From an uncultured Rikenellaceae bacterium (GTDB taxonomy: Bacteria; Bacteroidota; Bacteroidia; Bacteroidales; Rikenellaceae), in NCBI GenBank assembly GCA_944326945.1, contig CALVFY010000016.1, positions 1 to 58,370 of the forward strand: a stretch of DNA of 58,370 nucleotides, written 5' to 3'. The notes under the pieces were generated by a model. It was not told where the DNA came from. It made no database searches and saw only the letters and a program-made list of their open reading frames with translations. Positions 43,590-51,846 of the stretch are shown here, piece by piece (position 1 is the first letter of the stretch; every line of letters begins with the position of its first letter). Position numbers and translations under genes: made by a program.

Positions 43590-45062
43590 ATGAAAAGGAT
43601 TCCATTATTTTTAAGCATCGTGGGTGCGTCGATCCTCGCAGGAGGAGTGACCGCTTACACGGTAACGAAACTTACGGCTCAAGATAATTCGCCCAAAATC
43701 ATCGAATTCGCATCCCAAAAAACCGGTTCTCACTTCACGGCCTACGAAAAGGACAACTACCCCGATCTGACCTACGCGGCAGAAAACGCAGTAAAAGCCG
43801 TGGTCAATATCGAAAAGATCGAGGAGATCGAAGCTTCCCGTTTCGGAGGCAGCCGAATGGATCCGTTCTTCGAATTCTTCGGCATTCCTCAGGGCTATCA
43901 GCAACAGGCTCCCCAGGAACGCCGTTCGGGAGGTTCGGGCGTTATCATCTCGCCCGACGGCTACATCGTGACCAACAACCACGTGATCGAAAATGCCTCG
44001 AAACTGAAAGTAAAACTCAATGACAACCGTACTTTCGAAGCCAAATTGATCGGAACCGACCCCACTACAGATGTTGCCCTTATCAAGATCGACGCCAAAG
44101 AGCTTCCTACGTTAGCTTTCGGGAACTCGGACGATCTGCGACTGGGTGAATGGGTATTGGCTATCGGAAGCCCGTTCGACCTGCAGTCGACCGTAACGGC
44201 CGGTATTGTAAGTGCCAAAGCCCGTAATCTGGATGTAATTCCGAATCAATTCCGAATCGAATCGTTTATCCAGACCGATGCTGCCGTCAATCCCGGAAAC
44301 AGTGGTGGTGCCCTCGTAAACAAGAAAGGGGAATTAGTGGGAATCAACACCGTTATCAAATCTCCGACCGGAAGCTACACGGGTTATTCATTCGCCGTCC
44401 CTTCGTCGATCGTCAAAAAAGTCGTGGTCGACCTGAAAGAATACGGTGTCGTACAGCGTGCCCTGTTGGGTGTACAGTTCCAGGAAATTAACGAAACATT
44501 CATCGAACAATTCGGCGAAAAATACGGCATCAAAGAAGTTGGCGGGGTATATGTTGCCGAAGTCGATCCGGCCGGAGCTGCCGCAGCCGCAGGTATCAAG
44601 AAGGGCGATATCATTACCGAAATAGACGGACTCAAAATTACGGGATCTGCCCCGCTGCTGGAGGCCGTTGCCAAACATCGTCCGAACGATAAAGTAAAAA
44701 TTACGGTAAAAAGAGACGGCGATGTGAAACAATTCGATGTGGTTTTGCGTAATAAGGCTGGTAAGGCAGAATTGCTCGCCAAAGACTACGTCGATTCGTT
44801 CGAGGCATTGGGCGGCAAATTTGCAGAGATAGACAGCAAGACCAAGAAACAGTTGAGAATCAGTGGCGGAGTGAGAGTCGTGTCTATCGACGAGAACGGG
44901 ATACTGAGCAAAGCGAGAATTCGTAAAGGATATGTGATTACCCACATCAATGACCGTCCGATCAACTCGATCAGCGACTTGTCCCGTATCTCGGAAAAGA
45001 TTACCTCCATCGACGGGGTTTACCCCGACGGACGTTCGGCCAGCTACTCTCTCATCCAATAG
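43590..45062 (+). CDS. HtrA/DegQ-family periplasmic serine protease
   Basis: The ATG at 43590 (MKRIPLFLSIVGAS) gives 490 residues; a TTG four codons earlier is less likely. A signal anchor precedes the trypsin-like domain with catalytic H131 (NNHVIEN), D161 (TTDVALI) and S238 (NPGNSGGA). Two PDZ domains follow (about 290-385 and 400-490). It is a periplasmic protease/chaperone for misfolded proteins. It lies 102 bp upstream of rpoD, with a hairpin between them. Confidence 0.95.
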   Translation: MKRIPLFLSIVGASILAGGVTAYTVTKLTAQDNSPKIIEFASQKTGSHFTAYEKDNYPDLTYAAENAVKAVVNIEKIEEIEASRFGGSRMDPFFEFFGIPQGYQQQAPQERRSGGSGVIISPDGYIVTNNHVIENASKLKVKLNDNRTFEAKLIGTDPTTDVALIKIDAKELPTLAFGNSDDLRLGEWVLAIGSPFDLQSTVTAGIVSAKARNLDVIPNQFRIESFIQTDAAVNPGNSGGALVNKKGELVGINTVIKSPTGSYTGYSFAVPSSIVKKVVVDLKEYGVVQRALLGVQFQEINETFIEQFGEKYGIKEVGGVYVAEVDPAGAAAAAGIKKGDIITEIDGLKITGSAPLLEAVAKHRPNDKVKITVKRDGDVKQFDVVLRNKAGKAELLAKDYVDSFEALGGKFAEIDSKTKKQLRISGGVRVVSIDENGILSKARIRKGYVITHINDRPINSISDLSRISEKITSIDGVYPDGRSASYSLIQ

Positions 45063-45108
45063 GGAAGAGCGATACAAGCCAGTCACGGACAATAAAAAAG
45101 TATATACA

Positions 45109-45133
45109 AAGCCCCGGTTTTACACCGGGGCTT
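45109..45133 (+). terminator. GC-rich hairpin between htrA and rpoD
   Basis: Ten-bp arms AAGCCCCGGT and ACCGGGGCTT (45109-45118, 45124-45133) close a five-base loop. There is no T-run after it, so it may be a partial terminator or transcript-stabilising structure between two genes in the same direction. Confidence 0.5.
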
Positions 45134-45164
45134 ACAATACAAAAAAGAGGAACAAAGAGAAAAA

Positions 45165-46025
45165 ATGAGACAACTAAAGATTACCAAATCCATCACCAAT
45201 CGTGAGAGTGCATCTTTGGACAAGTATCTGCAAGAGATTGGTAAAGAGGATTTGATTACCGTGGAAGAAGAGGTTGAACTGGCGCAACGCATAAAAAAAG
45301 GCGATCAGGAAGCGCTCGAGAAGCTGACCAAGGCCAATCTGCGGTTTGTGGTCTCCGTGGCCAAACAGTACCAAAACCAAGGACTCAGCCTGCCCGACTT
45401 GATTAACGAAGGAAATCTGGGTCTGATCAAGGCAGCCGAAAAATTCGACGAAACACGAGGCTTCAAGTTCATCTCCTACGCCGTATGGTGGATCCGGCAG
45501 TCGATTCTCCAGGCATTGGCAGAACAGTCGCGTATCGTACGTCTGCCATTGAACCAGGTGGGGTCGCTCAACAAGATCAACAAGGCATTCGCCCGTTTCG
45601 AACAGGAAAACGAACGTACGCCCTCGCCCGAAGAGTTGGCTTCGGCGCTCGACCTGCCCAAAGAAAAGGTAACCGATACGTTGAGAGTATCAGGTCGTCA
45701 TGTTTCGGTAGACGCGCCCTTTGCCGACGGCGAAGACAACAGTCTGCTGGATGTGTTGGTGAACACCGATTCGCCCAATGCCGACCGGGGATTGATCAAC
45801 GAATCGCTGGGAACCGAAGTTGAACGGGCACTGGCTACACTCACCGAACGGGAAAAGGATATCATTAAATACTTTTTCGGCATCGGTTGCTCGGAAATGA
45901 CGCTGGAAGAGATCGGCGAAAAATTCGGCCTTACGCGCGAACGGGTTCGCCAGATCAAAGAGAAAGCGATCCGACGCCTGCGTCACAGTTCTCGGAGCAA
46001 ACTGCTGAAATCCTATTTGGGATAA
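45165..46025 (+). CDS. rpoD: Primary sigma factor RpoD of Bacteroidota type
   Basis: This 286-residue sigma-70 factor has regions 1.2 ([15 protein letters not shown]), 2.1-2.4 ([40 protein letters not shown]), 3 and 4 ([20 protein letters not shown]). It lacks the long region 1.1 of proteobacterial RpoD, as is normal for this phylum. It recognises the -33 TTTG and -7 TAnnTTTG promoters seen in the window. Confidence 0.95.
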   Translation: MRQLKITKSITNRESASLDKYLQEIGKEDLITVEEEVELAQRIKKGDQEALEKLTKANLRFVVSVAKQYQNQGLSLPDLINEGNLGLIKAAEKFDETRGFKFISYAVWWIRQSILQALAEQSRIVRLPLNQVGSLNKINKAFARFEQENERTPSPEELASALDLPKEKVTDTLRVSGRHVSVDAPFADGEDNSLLDVLVNTDSPNADRGLINESLGTEVERALATLTEREKDIIKYFFGIGCSEMTLEEIGEKFGLTRERVRQIKEKAIRRLRHSSRSKLLKSYLG

Positions 46026-46042
46026 TTCCAAAAAAATCTCAT

Positions 46043-46077
46043 AAAAAAACCTCCATGAAATTCATGGAGGTTTTTTT
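46043..46077. terminator. Bidirectional terminator between rpoD and the esterase-like gene
   Basis: Arms at 46043-46059 and 46061-46077 pair perfectly (CCTCCATGAA/TTCATGGAGG with seven A and seven T at the ends). It lies between convergent genes. Confidence 0.9.
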
Positions 46078-46089
46078 ATTCCAACATTA

Positions 46090-46992
46090 TCACCTCAGTT
46101 TCGTAAGAAACGCATCGATATCGTCCATATGTTCTTCTTTGGCGATATAGCCATATTGAGCATGTCCTTTCCCTTTCATAATGTGAAGTTCGACCTGCGC
46201 ACCGATCTCATTCATCCGTTTCTCGAAGGCATAGGCATAGGCCACATTGATCAAGGCATCCTCGTTTCCATGGAAGATCAACATCGGTGCCGCCGGAGCT
46301 TCGATCTTCGATGGATTCTCCATTCCTCCCCACAAGTCGACCACAGCCCTGATCGGCAGAACCTTCTGTCCCGAAACATATGTCAGATGAAGCACCGTCA
46401 TTGCACCGGCCGACCCGCCGCATACTGCCACGAAATCTGTATCGAGATGATACTTTTCCGCATTCTCCTTGATCCACTCCAATACGAGAGTCGCATCGTC
46501 CGAAGCATTCCGAACGGATTTCTGAATCAACGGATGAAATTCGCCGGAAGCAGGCAGCCCATCTTTCATCTCGGATGCACAAGATACACCGTCGACCTTT
46601 TCATATTTTCTGGTCAGATAATAATTCATCGACACCACCGCATATCCTCGCTCAGCCATATTTTTACAAATGGCATTATAGCCGGTTTTATCACTCTTGT
46701 CGCCTCCGGAGAAACCTCCCCCGTGAACAAACAGGAAAACAGGATATCCCCCGGCAGGGGCAGGTGCAGTCGGAACATAGAGATCGAGCAACCGATCCGA
46801 TGAACGATCCGATGGATTAATTCCCTCCGGAACATCGCCATAACGAATATCCTTATAGAGAGTCAACTTATCGGATCCGGTATCGAAAGTTTTGGGTTCT
46901 TTCCCGACCTCCATCGCTTCGTCCTGCGTACACGCGCCCCCTGTCAGGACTGCAAAAAACGATAAGGCCAATAAAAAAATTCTTCTCTTCAT
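46090..46992 (-). CDS. Exported alpha/beta-hydrolase (esterase-like lipoprotein)
   Basis: The ATG at 46992 (MKRRIFLLALSFFAVLTGGAC) gives 300 residues and a lipoprotein-like signal. The oxyanion motif is HGGGFSGGD (90-98), the nucleophile Ser194 is in CGGSAGAMT, and the C-terminal parts GNEDALINVAY and KGKGHAQYG supply the probable Asp and His. It resembles BD-FAE/acetylxylan-esterase-like hydrolases. A role in removing acyl groups from glycans is possible but unproven. Confidence 0.87.
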   Translation of the reverse strand: MKRRIFLLALSFFAVLTGGACTQDEAMEVGKEPKTFDTGSDKLTLYKDIRYGDVPEGINPSDRSSDRLLDLYVPTAPAPAGGYPVFLFVHGGGFSGGDKSDKTGYNAICKNMAERGYAVVSMNYYLTRKYEKVDGVSCASEMKDGLPASGEFHPLIQKSVRNASDDATLVLEWIKENAEKYHLDTDFVAVCGGSAGAMTVLHLTYVSGQKVLPIRAVVDLWGGMENPSKIEAPAAPMLIFHGNEDALINVAYAYAFEKRMNEIGAQVELHIMKGKGHAQYGYIAKEEHMDDIDAFLTKLR

Positions 46993-47097
46993 GTTCTTTC
47001 GGATTAAACTGTAAAGATCTTCCGACCTTTCCCTCATTTTTTCTCAAAATTAAGCATAAAATTCAAACCGGGCATCTTTCTTCTCGAGAATATTCCG

Positions 47098-47868
47098 CTA
47101 AATTGCCAATAAAGACGCACTGTCGGGATCGGCATAAATCGTGGCATTCCGATGTCTGCGCAGAATCGAAGCCGGACATTTCTCGGAAACCTCTCCCTCC
47201 ACCGTCTCTTTCAATGCCTGGGCCTTTGTCTTGGCCGGCACAATACAAAAGACTCTCTCCGCACTGACTAATGCTGGAATCGTAAGGGTCAAAGCATGGG
47301 TCGGCACCTCCTCCAACTTGCTAAAACAACCGTCATGAACCTGTTGCAGGCGGCAGGTCTGATCAAGATCCACCGTCTTCACCAATCTGTTGTCATGAAA
47401 ATCGGCCACATGCGGATCATTAAAGGCAATGTGACCATTCTCGCCGATTCCCATAAAGACAATATCCACCGGATTCTCCTTCAACAACTTTTCATACTCA
47501 TCACACACCTCTGAGGCACTACCAGAACAATTCTTCAGGTAATGTACCGAACGAAACGGTGCTTTCGAAAAGATATGTCGATCGAGAAAATTGCCGAATC
47601 CTTGAGGAGCATCAGCCGGAAGACCCAGGTATTCATCCATGTGAAAGGCATTAATGCGTGTCCAATCCACATCCTCCTCTAGCAGAGACTTCAGAAATTC
47701 ATTCTGAGAAGGCGCCGCAGCAAACACAATATTCAGCGTCGGCTTATGCTTCAAGGCCTCTCGAATATAAGCTGCTGCCTCGGCCGCTGCTCCCCGTCCC
47801 ATTTCATCACGTGAACCATAGACATTCACGTGCAGATTGTCTTTTGTCAACTGTTTTACTTGTATCAT
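47098..47868 (-). CDS. nagB: Glucosamine-6-phosphate deaminase (Bacteroidota NagB type)
   Basis: The protein has 256 residues. The NagB core is intact: D78 (FHMDEY), N144 and H146 (GIGENGHIAFND) and D151. K215 in PAKTKAQALK matches the phosphate-contacting Lys of E. coli NagB. The N-terminal loop is AAAPSQNEF, a variant found in a NagB subgroup. It converts GlcN6P to fructose 6-phosphate and ammonia. It is the last gene of the second PUL operon, 2 bp after nagA. Confidence 0.88.
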   Translation of the reverse strand: MIQVKQLTKDNLHVNVYGSRDEMGRGAAAEAAAYIREALKHKPTLNIVFAAAPSQNEFLKSLLEEDVDWTRINAFHMDEYLGLPADAPQGFGNFLDRHIFSKAPFRSVHYLKNCSGSASEVCDEYEKLLKENPVDIVFMGIGENGHIAFNDPHVADFHDNRLVKTVDLDQTCRLQQVHDGCFSKLEEVPTHALTLTIPALVSAERVFCIVPAKTKAQALKETVEGEVSEKCPASILRRHRNATIYADPDSASLLAI

Positions 47869-47870
47869 GA

Positions 47871-49052
47871 CTATTTTTTGTAAATTATGTTTCCTCCTAC
47901 CATGGTTAATTTCACATCCACATCGTCGTCAAAAATTACGATATCGGCATCTTTCCCTGCCACCAGACTTCCCTTACGATCCTCTATTCCCAGAATCGAA
48001 GCCGGCGTAGCCGTCATCATCCGAACAGTCTCGTGCATGGATATACCACAGGCACGGCGCATCACCCGGATCAAGCGGTCTGCCGTAGCGACACTTCCGG
48101 CAAAAGCCGTACGATCCAACAGTTTGGCAACCCCATCCTCTACAATCACCTCCTGGCCTTCTGTCAGACTTCCCAAGATACTCGGTCCGTCGCCCATTCC
48201 TGCCGCACGCATCGAATCGGTTACCAACGCCACCCGAGAAGCCCCCTTCACATCATACACCAACTTCAGCAGACTGGGCGGCACATGACACCCGTCTGCA
48301 ATCAATTCAAGTGTCATCTCCTCGATCATAAAGCCACTCTCGATCACTCCCGGATACCGGAATCCATTCCGGCGGGTAATCGTCGACATGCAGGAATAGA
48401 AATGGGTCAAGTGGTGGAACCCATTGTCGAAAGCCTCAGCCACCTCCTCATAAGTGGCACTGGTGTGCGCAATAGCAGGTTTAATGCCTCTGCGCACCAA
48501 TTCGACTCCGAAACTCATCGCGCCAGGCAATTCCGGAGCCAGGCTCCACCGCACGATATGATCGGTCGCATCCAGAATGGCCATATACTCCTTCGGCTCC
48601 GGATTGCGCAAATATTTCGGATCCTGTGCCCCTCGATGTTCATAAGAGAAATAAGGTCCCTCCAAATGCAGGCCCCCGAAAGCGGCGCCGGAGGTATTGG
48701 CCTTCAAAGCCTCGTCATAGACGGCAAAGGTTTTGAACAATCCCTCCACGGTACTGGCCACTGTCGTAGGACAGATCAGCGTCGTACCATGTATTGCATG
48801 CATACGGGCCGCTCCGACGAAAGCATCCACCGTAGCATCCATAAAATCATGTCCACCCGCACCGTGACTGTGCATCTCGATAAATCCGGGGGCCACATAA
48901 CACCCGCCGGCATCTATCACCGCTGCATCCTGGACCTCGACATCCCCTGTGCGTACCTCAACGATTACTCCATCTTCTACCACGACGCAACCCGTTCCCA
49001 AATCGCGCCACGGAGTCAGAATACGTCCATTGGTTATCTTTACTCTCGTCAT
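47871..49052 (-). CDS. nagA: N-acetylglucosamine-6-phosphate deacetylase
   Basis: The protein has 393 residues. Metal and catalytic residues are at H61/H63 (EMHSHG), E131 (HLEGP), H196 (AHTSAT), H217 (THFYSCM) and D279 (VTDSM). The phosphate loop reads CMSTITRRNGFRYPG, which I recall as the usual Bacteroidota form. It removes acetate from GlcNAc6P for the NagB encoded next. The free sugar would need a kinase encoded elsewhere. Confidence 0.9.
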   Translation of the reverse strand: MTRVKITNGRILTPWRDLGTGCVVVEDGVIVEVRTGDVEVQDAAVIDAGGCYVAPGFIEMHSHGAGGHDFMDATVDAFVGAARMHAIHGTTLICPTTVASTVEGLFKTFAVYDEALKANTSGAAFGGLHLEGPYFSYEHRGAQDPKYLRNPEPKEYMAILDATDHIVRWSLAPELPGAMSFGVELVRRGIKPAIAHTSATYEEVAEAFDNGFHHLTHFYSCMSTITRRNGFRYPGVIESGFMIEEMTLELIADGCHVPPSLLKLVYDVKGASRVALVTDSMRAAGMGDGPSILGSLTEGQEVIVEDGVAKLLDRTAFAGSVATADRLIRVMRRACGISMHETVRMMTATPASILGIEDRKGSLVAGKDADIVIFDDDVDVKLTMVGGNIIYKK

Positions 49053-49063
49053 ATCCGGAAATA

Positions 49064-50404
49064 TTAAGCTTTCGATCTACGCCAGTCGGTAATTTTATGT
49101 CCGACAAAGGCATAGAATATCAAATACAGGAAACAAGGAATCAGCACCACATAAGCCATCTTCACACCAATACTATCGGCCAAAGCTCCATAAATCATGG
49201 GTGTAAAGGCATTTCCACAAAGTCCCATCACCAACAGCGAGGAGCCGAGATTCGTAAAACGTCCCAATCCACGAATCGCCAAGGGCCAAATACCGGCATA
49301 AATCAACGCATTGGCCATTCCCATCGGCACGATAAACCAGATAGAAAGATCCGTACGGTGTCCCAAAATATCGACCTGACCCGAAGCAATCAGCACTGCA
49401 ATGGAGAGCACGAGACCCAAGACGGTACAGATCTGGAAAGCCCGTTTCTGAGAGATAATTTTCGGGATCAGAATGATTCCCAGAAAATAGCCGATCAACG
49501 TACAGGTCATCACATAGGACGGAAACACTTTGGCTTCGAGCAGATCGAGCCCCATACTCTGAGCATACCCGATAATCGTGTCGATCGAAATAACCTGAGC
49601 GCCCACATGGAAGAAAATAGCCAAAGCCCCCAGAATCAAATAGGGGAATTGGAAAATGGAGGTTTTTCCGTGACTGTCATCCACCTCGGCCGAAGCATTG
49701 TCTCTATTGGTATCAATTTCCGGCAATACCGAAAAACGTACCAACAGTCCGAACACGAAAAGAATAACCGCCAAACATGAATATGGCAAAATGACCCGTC
49801 GGATCAACTCATCCAAAACGGCACCCCGTTCAGCATCGCTGAAAAATCCCTCGTTCAGCAGACGAAATGTCTCGCTGTCGGAACTCTGCAACACGAGTGC
49901 GGCAAAAATCAACGGGGCCATAATTCCGGCACATTTATTACACAGGCCCATAATACTGATCCGTTTTGCGGCGCTGTTGATAGGTCCGATAATCGTCACG
50001 TAGGGATTGGCTGCTGTCTGCAGAATGGCCAATCCGGTTCCGATAGCAAACAACCCTGTCAGGAATATTCCGTACGTACGTGTCAAGGCCGCCGGTATGA
50101 AAATCAATGCGCCCAGGGCCATGATCCACAGTCCGATCATAATCCCCCGCTTATATCCCACTTTATTCAGCAGAAAAGAGGAGGGTACCGACATGACCAG
50201 ATAGGCAATATAAAAAGCAAATGTGACCAAATAAGCCTGAAAATGGCTCAACTCGCAAGCGATTTTAAAATAAGGGATCAAAATCGCATTGACCCACGAC
50301 ACCAGTCCGAAAATGAAAAACAAACTGCCGAGAATAATCATCGACACGATATACCGTTTCTTATTCGAACTGCCCGCAGCCTCTGTATTCGAATTCGACA
50401 TCAT
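49064..50404 (-). CDS. MFS sugar transporter of the FHS family (NagP-like)
   Basis: The start is set at the ATG at 50404 (MMSNSNTEAAG), giving 446 residues; the longer frame has no homology. It has twelve membrane helices and the FHS signature TGLAILQTAANPYVTIIGPINSAAKRISIMG. It probably brings free GlcNAc or a related sugar across the inner membrane for the NagA/NagB pair 11 bp downstream. It is a diverged homologue of the transporter at 12323-13528. Confidence 0.9.
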   Translation of the reverse strand: MMSNSNTEAAGSSNKKRYIVSMIILGSLFFIFGLVSWVNAILIPYFKIACELSHFQAYLVTFAFYIAYLVMSVPSSFLLNKVGYKRGIMIGLWIMALGALIFIPAALTRTYGIFLTGLFAIGTGLAILQTAANPYVTIIGPINSAAKRISIMGLCNKCAGIMAPLIFAALVLQSSDSETFRLLNEGFFSDAERGAVLDELIRRVILPYSCLAVILFVFGLLVRFSVLPEIDTNRDNASAEVDDSHGKTSIFQFPYLILGALAIFFHVGAQVISIDTIIGYAQSMGLDLLEAKVFPSYVMTCTLIGYFLGIILIPKIISQKRAFQICTVLGLVLSIAVLIASGQVDILGHRTDLSIWFIVPMGMANALIYAGIWPLAIRGLGRFTNLGSSLLVMGLCGNAFTPMIYGALADSIGVKMAYVVLIPCFLYLIFYAFVGHKITDWRRSKA

Positions 50405-50490
50405 CTGTTTTTTTGAGTTATATGCACTCCCGGAGGAGAGAGGCTCTCTCTCCTCGGAAGGCACGAATAAAAAAGTTATATTTTATTAAT

Positions 50491-51825
50491 TTATAGGGTC
50501 ATTTCCCAGCCTTTCTCATATTCGGCTGTCCAAAGTTTGTTGGCCTGTTTGTCCCCGAGAATGTGTCCGTTGAGAGGGTCGATCCTCAATGTACGCTGAA
50601 CTCGTTGGGCGATATTACCGAGCTGCACCATCAGTGTACTCTTATGACCCGACACGATGTCCGAATTCAACGGAGTTCCTTTCCGGATGGCATCGAACAG
50701 ATTCTGAATGTGGAAGGCATCGAGCGACTCGGAAGGATTGAGCAGATTCCGAGGATCGATCTCCACATTACTCTTCACATCCTTGACCACATTGTTCTTC
50801 AGATCGTAAACCTTATAAGCATTGGCACCGGTAATCAACAGACTCCCTTTCTCGCCATAGAACATGGCTCCCACGGGCGCTCCCTCCACCGTACGGCCAT
50901 TACAACTGCGGCCTTCCCAGGTAATGGCTTTACCATCCTCAAATTCAAGATTGATCACCTGTGTATCGGGACATTCCCAGTCGTCTTTGTAGTAATAACG
51001 TCCGCCTGCAGAATTCACCAGCGAAGGATACTCCTCCTCCATTCCCCAACGCAGAATATCTACCATATGCGTACCGTTGTTGAGTGCCTCACCCGTGCCC
51101 CAACGCCAGAACCAGTGCCAGTTGTAGTGTACGTAATTATCCTTGAAAGCCGTACGCTTGGCCGGCCCCTGCCACAACTCCCAATCCAACCATTCGGGAA
51201 CAGGAACCTCCTTACCGATTCCGATCGGTTTCCGATTATTGGTATACCACGCCTTTCCGAAACAAACCCGACCGATGGTTCCCTGACGGATCTCCTCGAT
51301 ACCGGCAATCACATTCGGCCACGAACGGCGTTGATTACCCATCTGAATCAACCGACGATACTTGGCTGCCGCCTGAATCAGAATCTCCCCCTGATGAGGA
51401 GCATAACTACACGGTTTTTCGAGATAGACATGTTTGCCGGCTTTCATCGCCATCAACGCGGCCGGAGCATGCCAGTGGTCGGGAGTGGCAATGATCACCA
51501 CATCCATATCCTTATCCTCGAGCATTTTCCGCACATCTTTTTCCCGCTTCACCTTGTTGTTCTGAATCTTCTCGACCGCAGCGGCACATTTGGCCAGCGA
51601 ACGGGAATCCACATCACAGATATTGGTCACTTCACAGCCGGAAATTTTGGCAAAATTCTTCGCCAAGGCCGAACCGCGCGAATGGACACCAACGGCCCCT
51701 ACTCGGATACGCTCGTTGGCCCCCACCACTTTTGCATAGCTTTTAGCACTCAAACCGAGTCCTCCCAACGAAAGCATCGCAGTACCGGTTAATGCCTGTT
51801 TCAAAAAATCTCGTCTTGTTGTCAT
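50491..51825 (-). CDS. Tat-exported Gfo/Idh/MocA-family oxidoreductase
   Basis: This 444-residue protein has a twin-arginine signal (TTRRDFLKQALTGTAMLSLGG). A Rossmann domain (about 40-160) has RVGAVGVHSRGSALA and the EKPCSYAPHQG motif. The C-terminal domain has HYNWHWFWRWGTGEALNNGTHMVDIL. Exported members of the family, including GH109-type enzymes, carry a tightly bound NAD cofactor and often act on sugars. It lies 21 bp after the beta-helix gene in the second PUL; the substrate is unknown. Confidence 0.88.
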   Translation of the reverse strand: MTTRRDFLKQALTGTAMLSLGGLGLSAKSYAKVVGANERIRVGAVGVHSRGSALAKNFAKISGCEVTNICDVDSRSLAKCAAAVEKIQNNKVKREKDVRKMLEDKDMDVVIIATPDHWHAPAALMAMKAGKHVYLEKPCSYAPHQGEILIQAAAKYRRLIQMGNQRRSWPNVIAGIEEIRQGTIGRVCFGKAWYTNNRKPIGIGKEVPVPEWLDWELWQGPAKRTAFKDNYVHYNWHWFWRWGTGEALNNGTHMVDILRWGMEEEYPSLVNSAGGRYYYKDDWECPDTQVINLEFEDGKAITWEGRSCNGRTVEGAPVGAMFYGEKGSLLITGANAYKVYDLKNNVVKDVKSNVEIDPRNLLNPSESLDAFHIQNLFDAIRKGTPLNSDIVSGHKSTLMVQLGNIAQRVQRTLRIDPLNGHILGDKQANKLWTAEYEKGWEMTL

Positions 51826-51846
51826 TAGTTTTCGTTTTTTTGGTTA

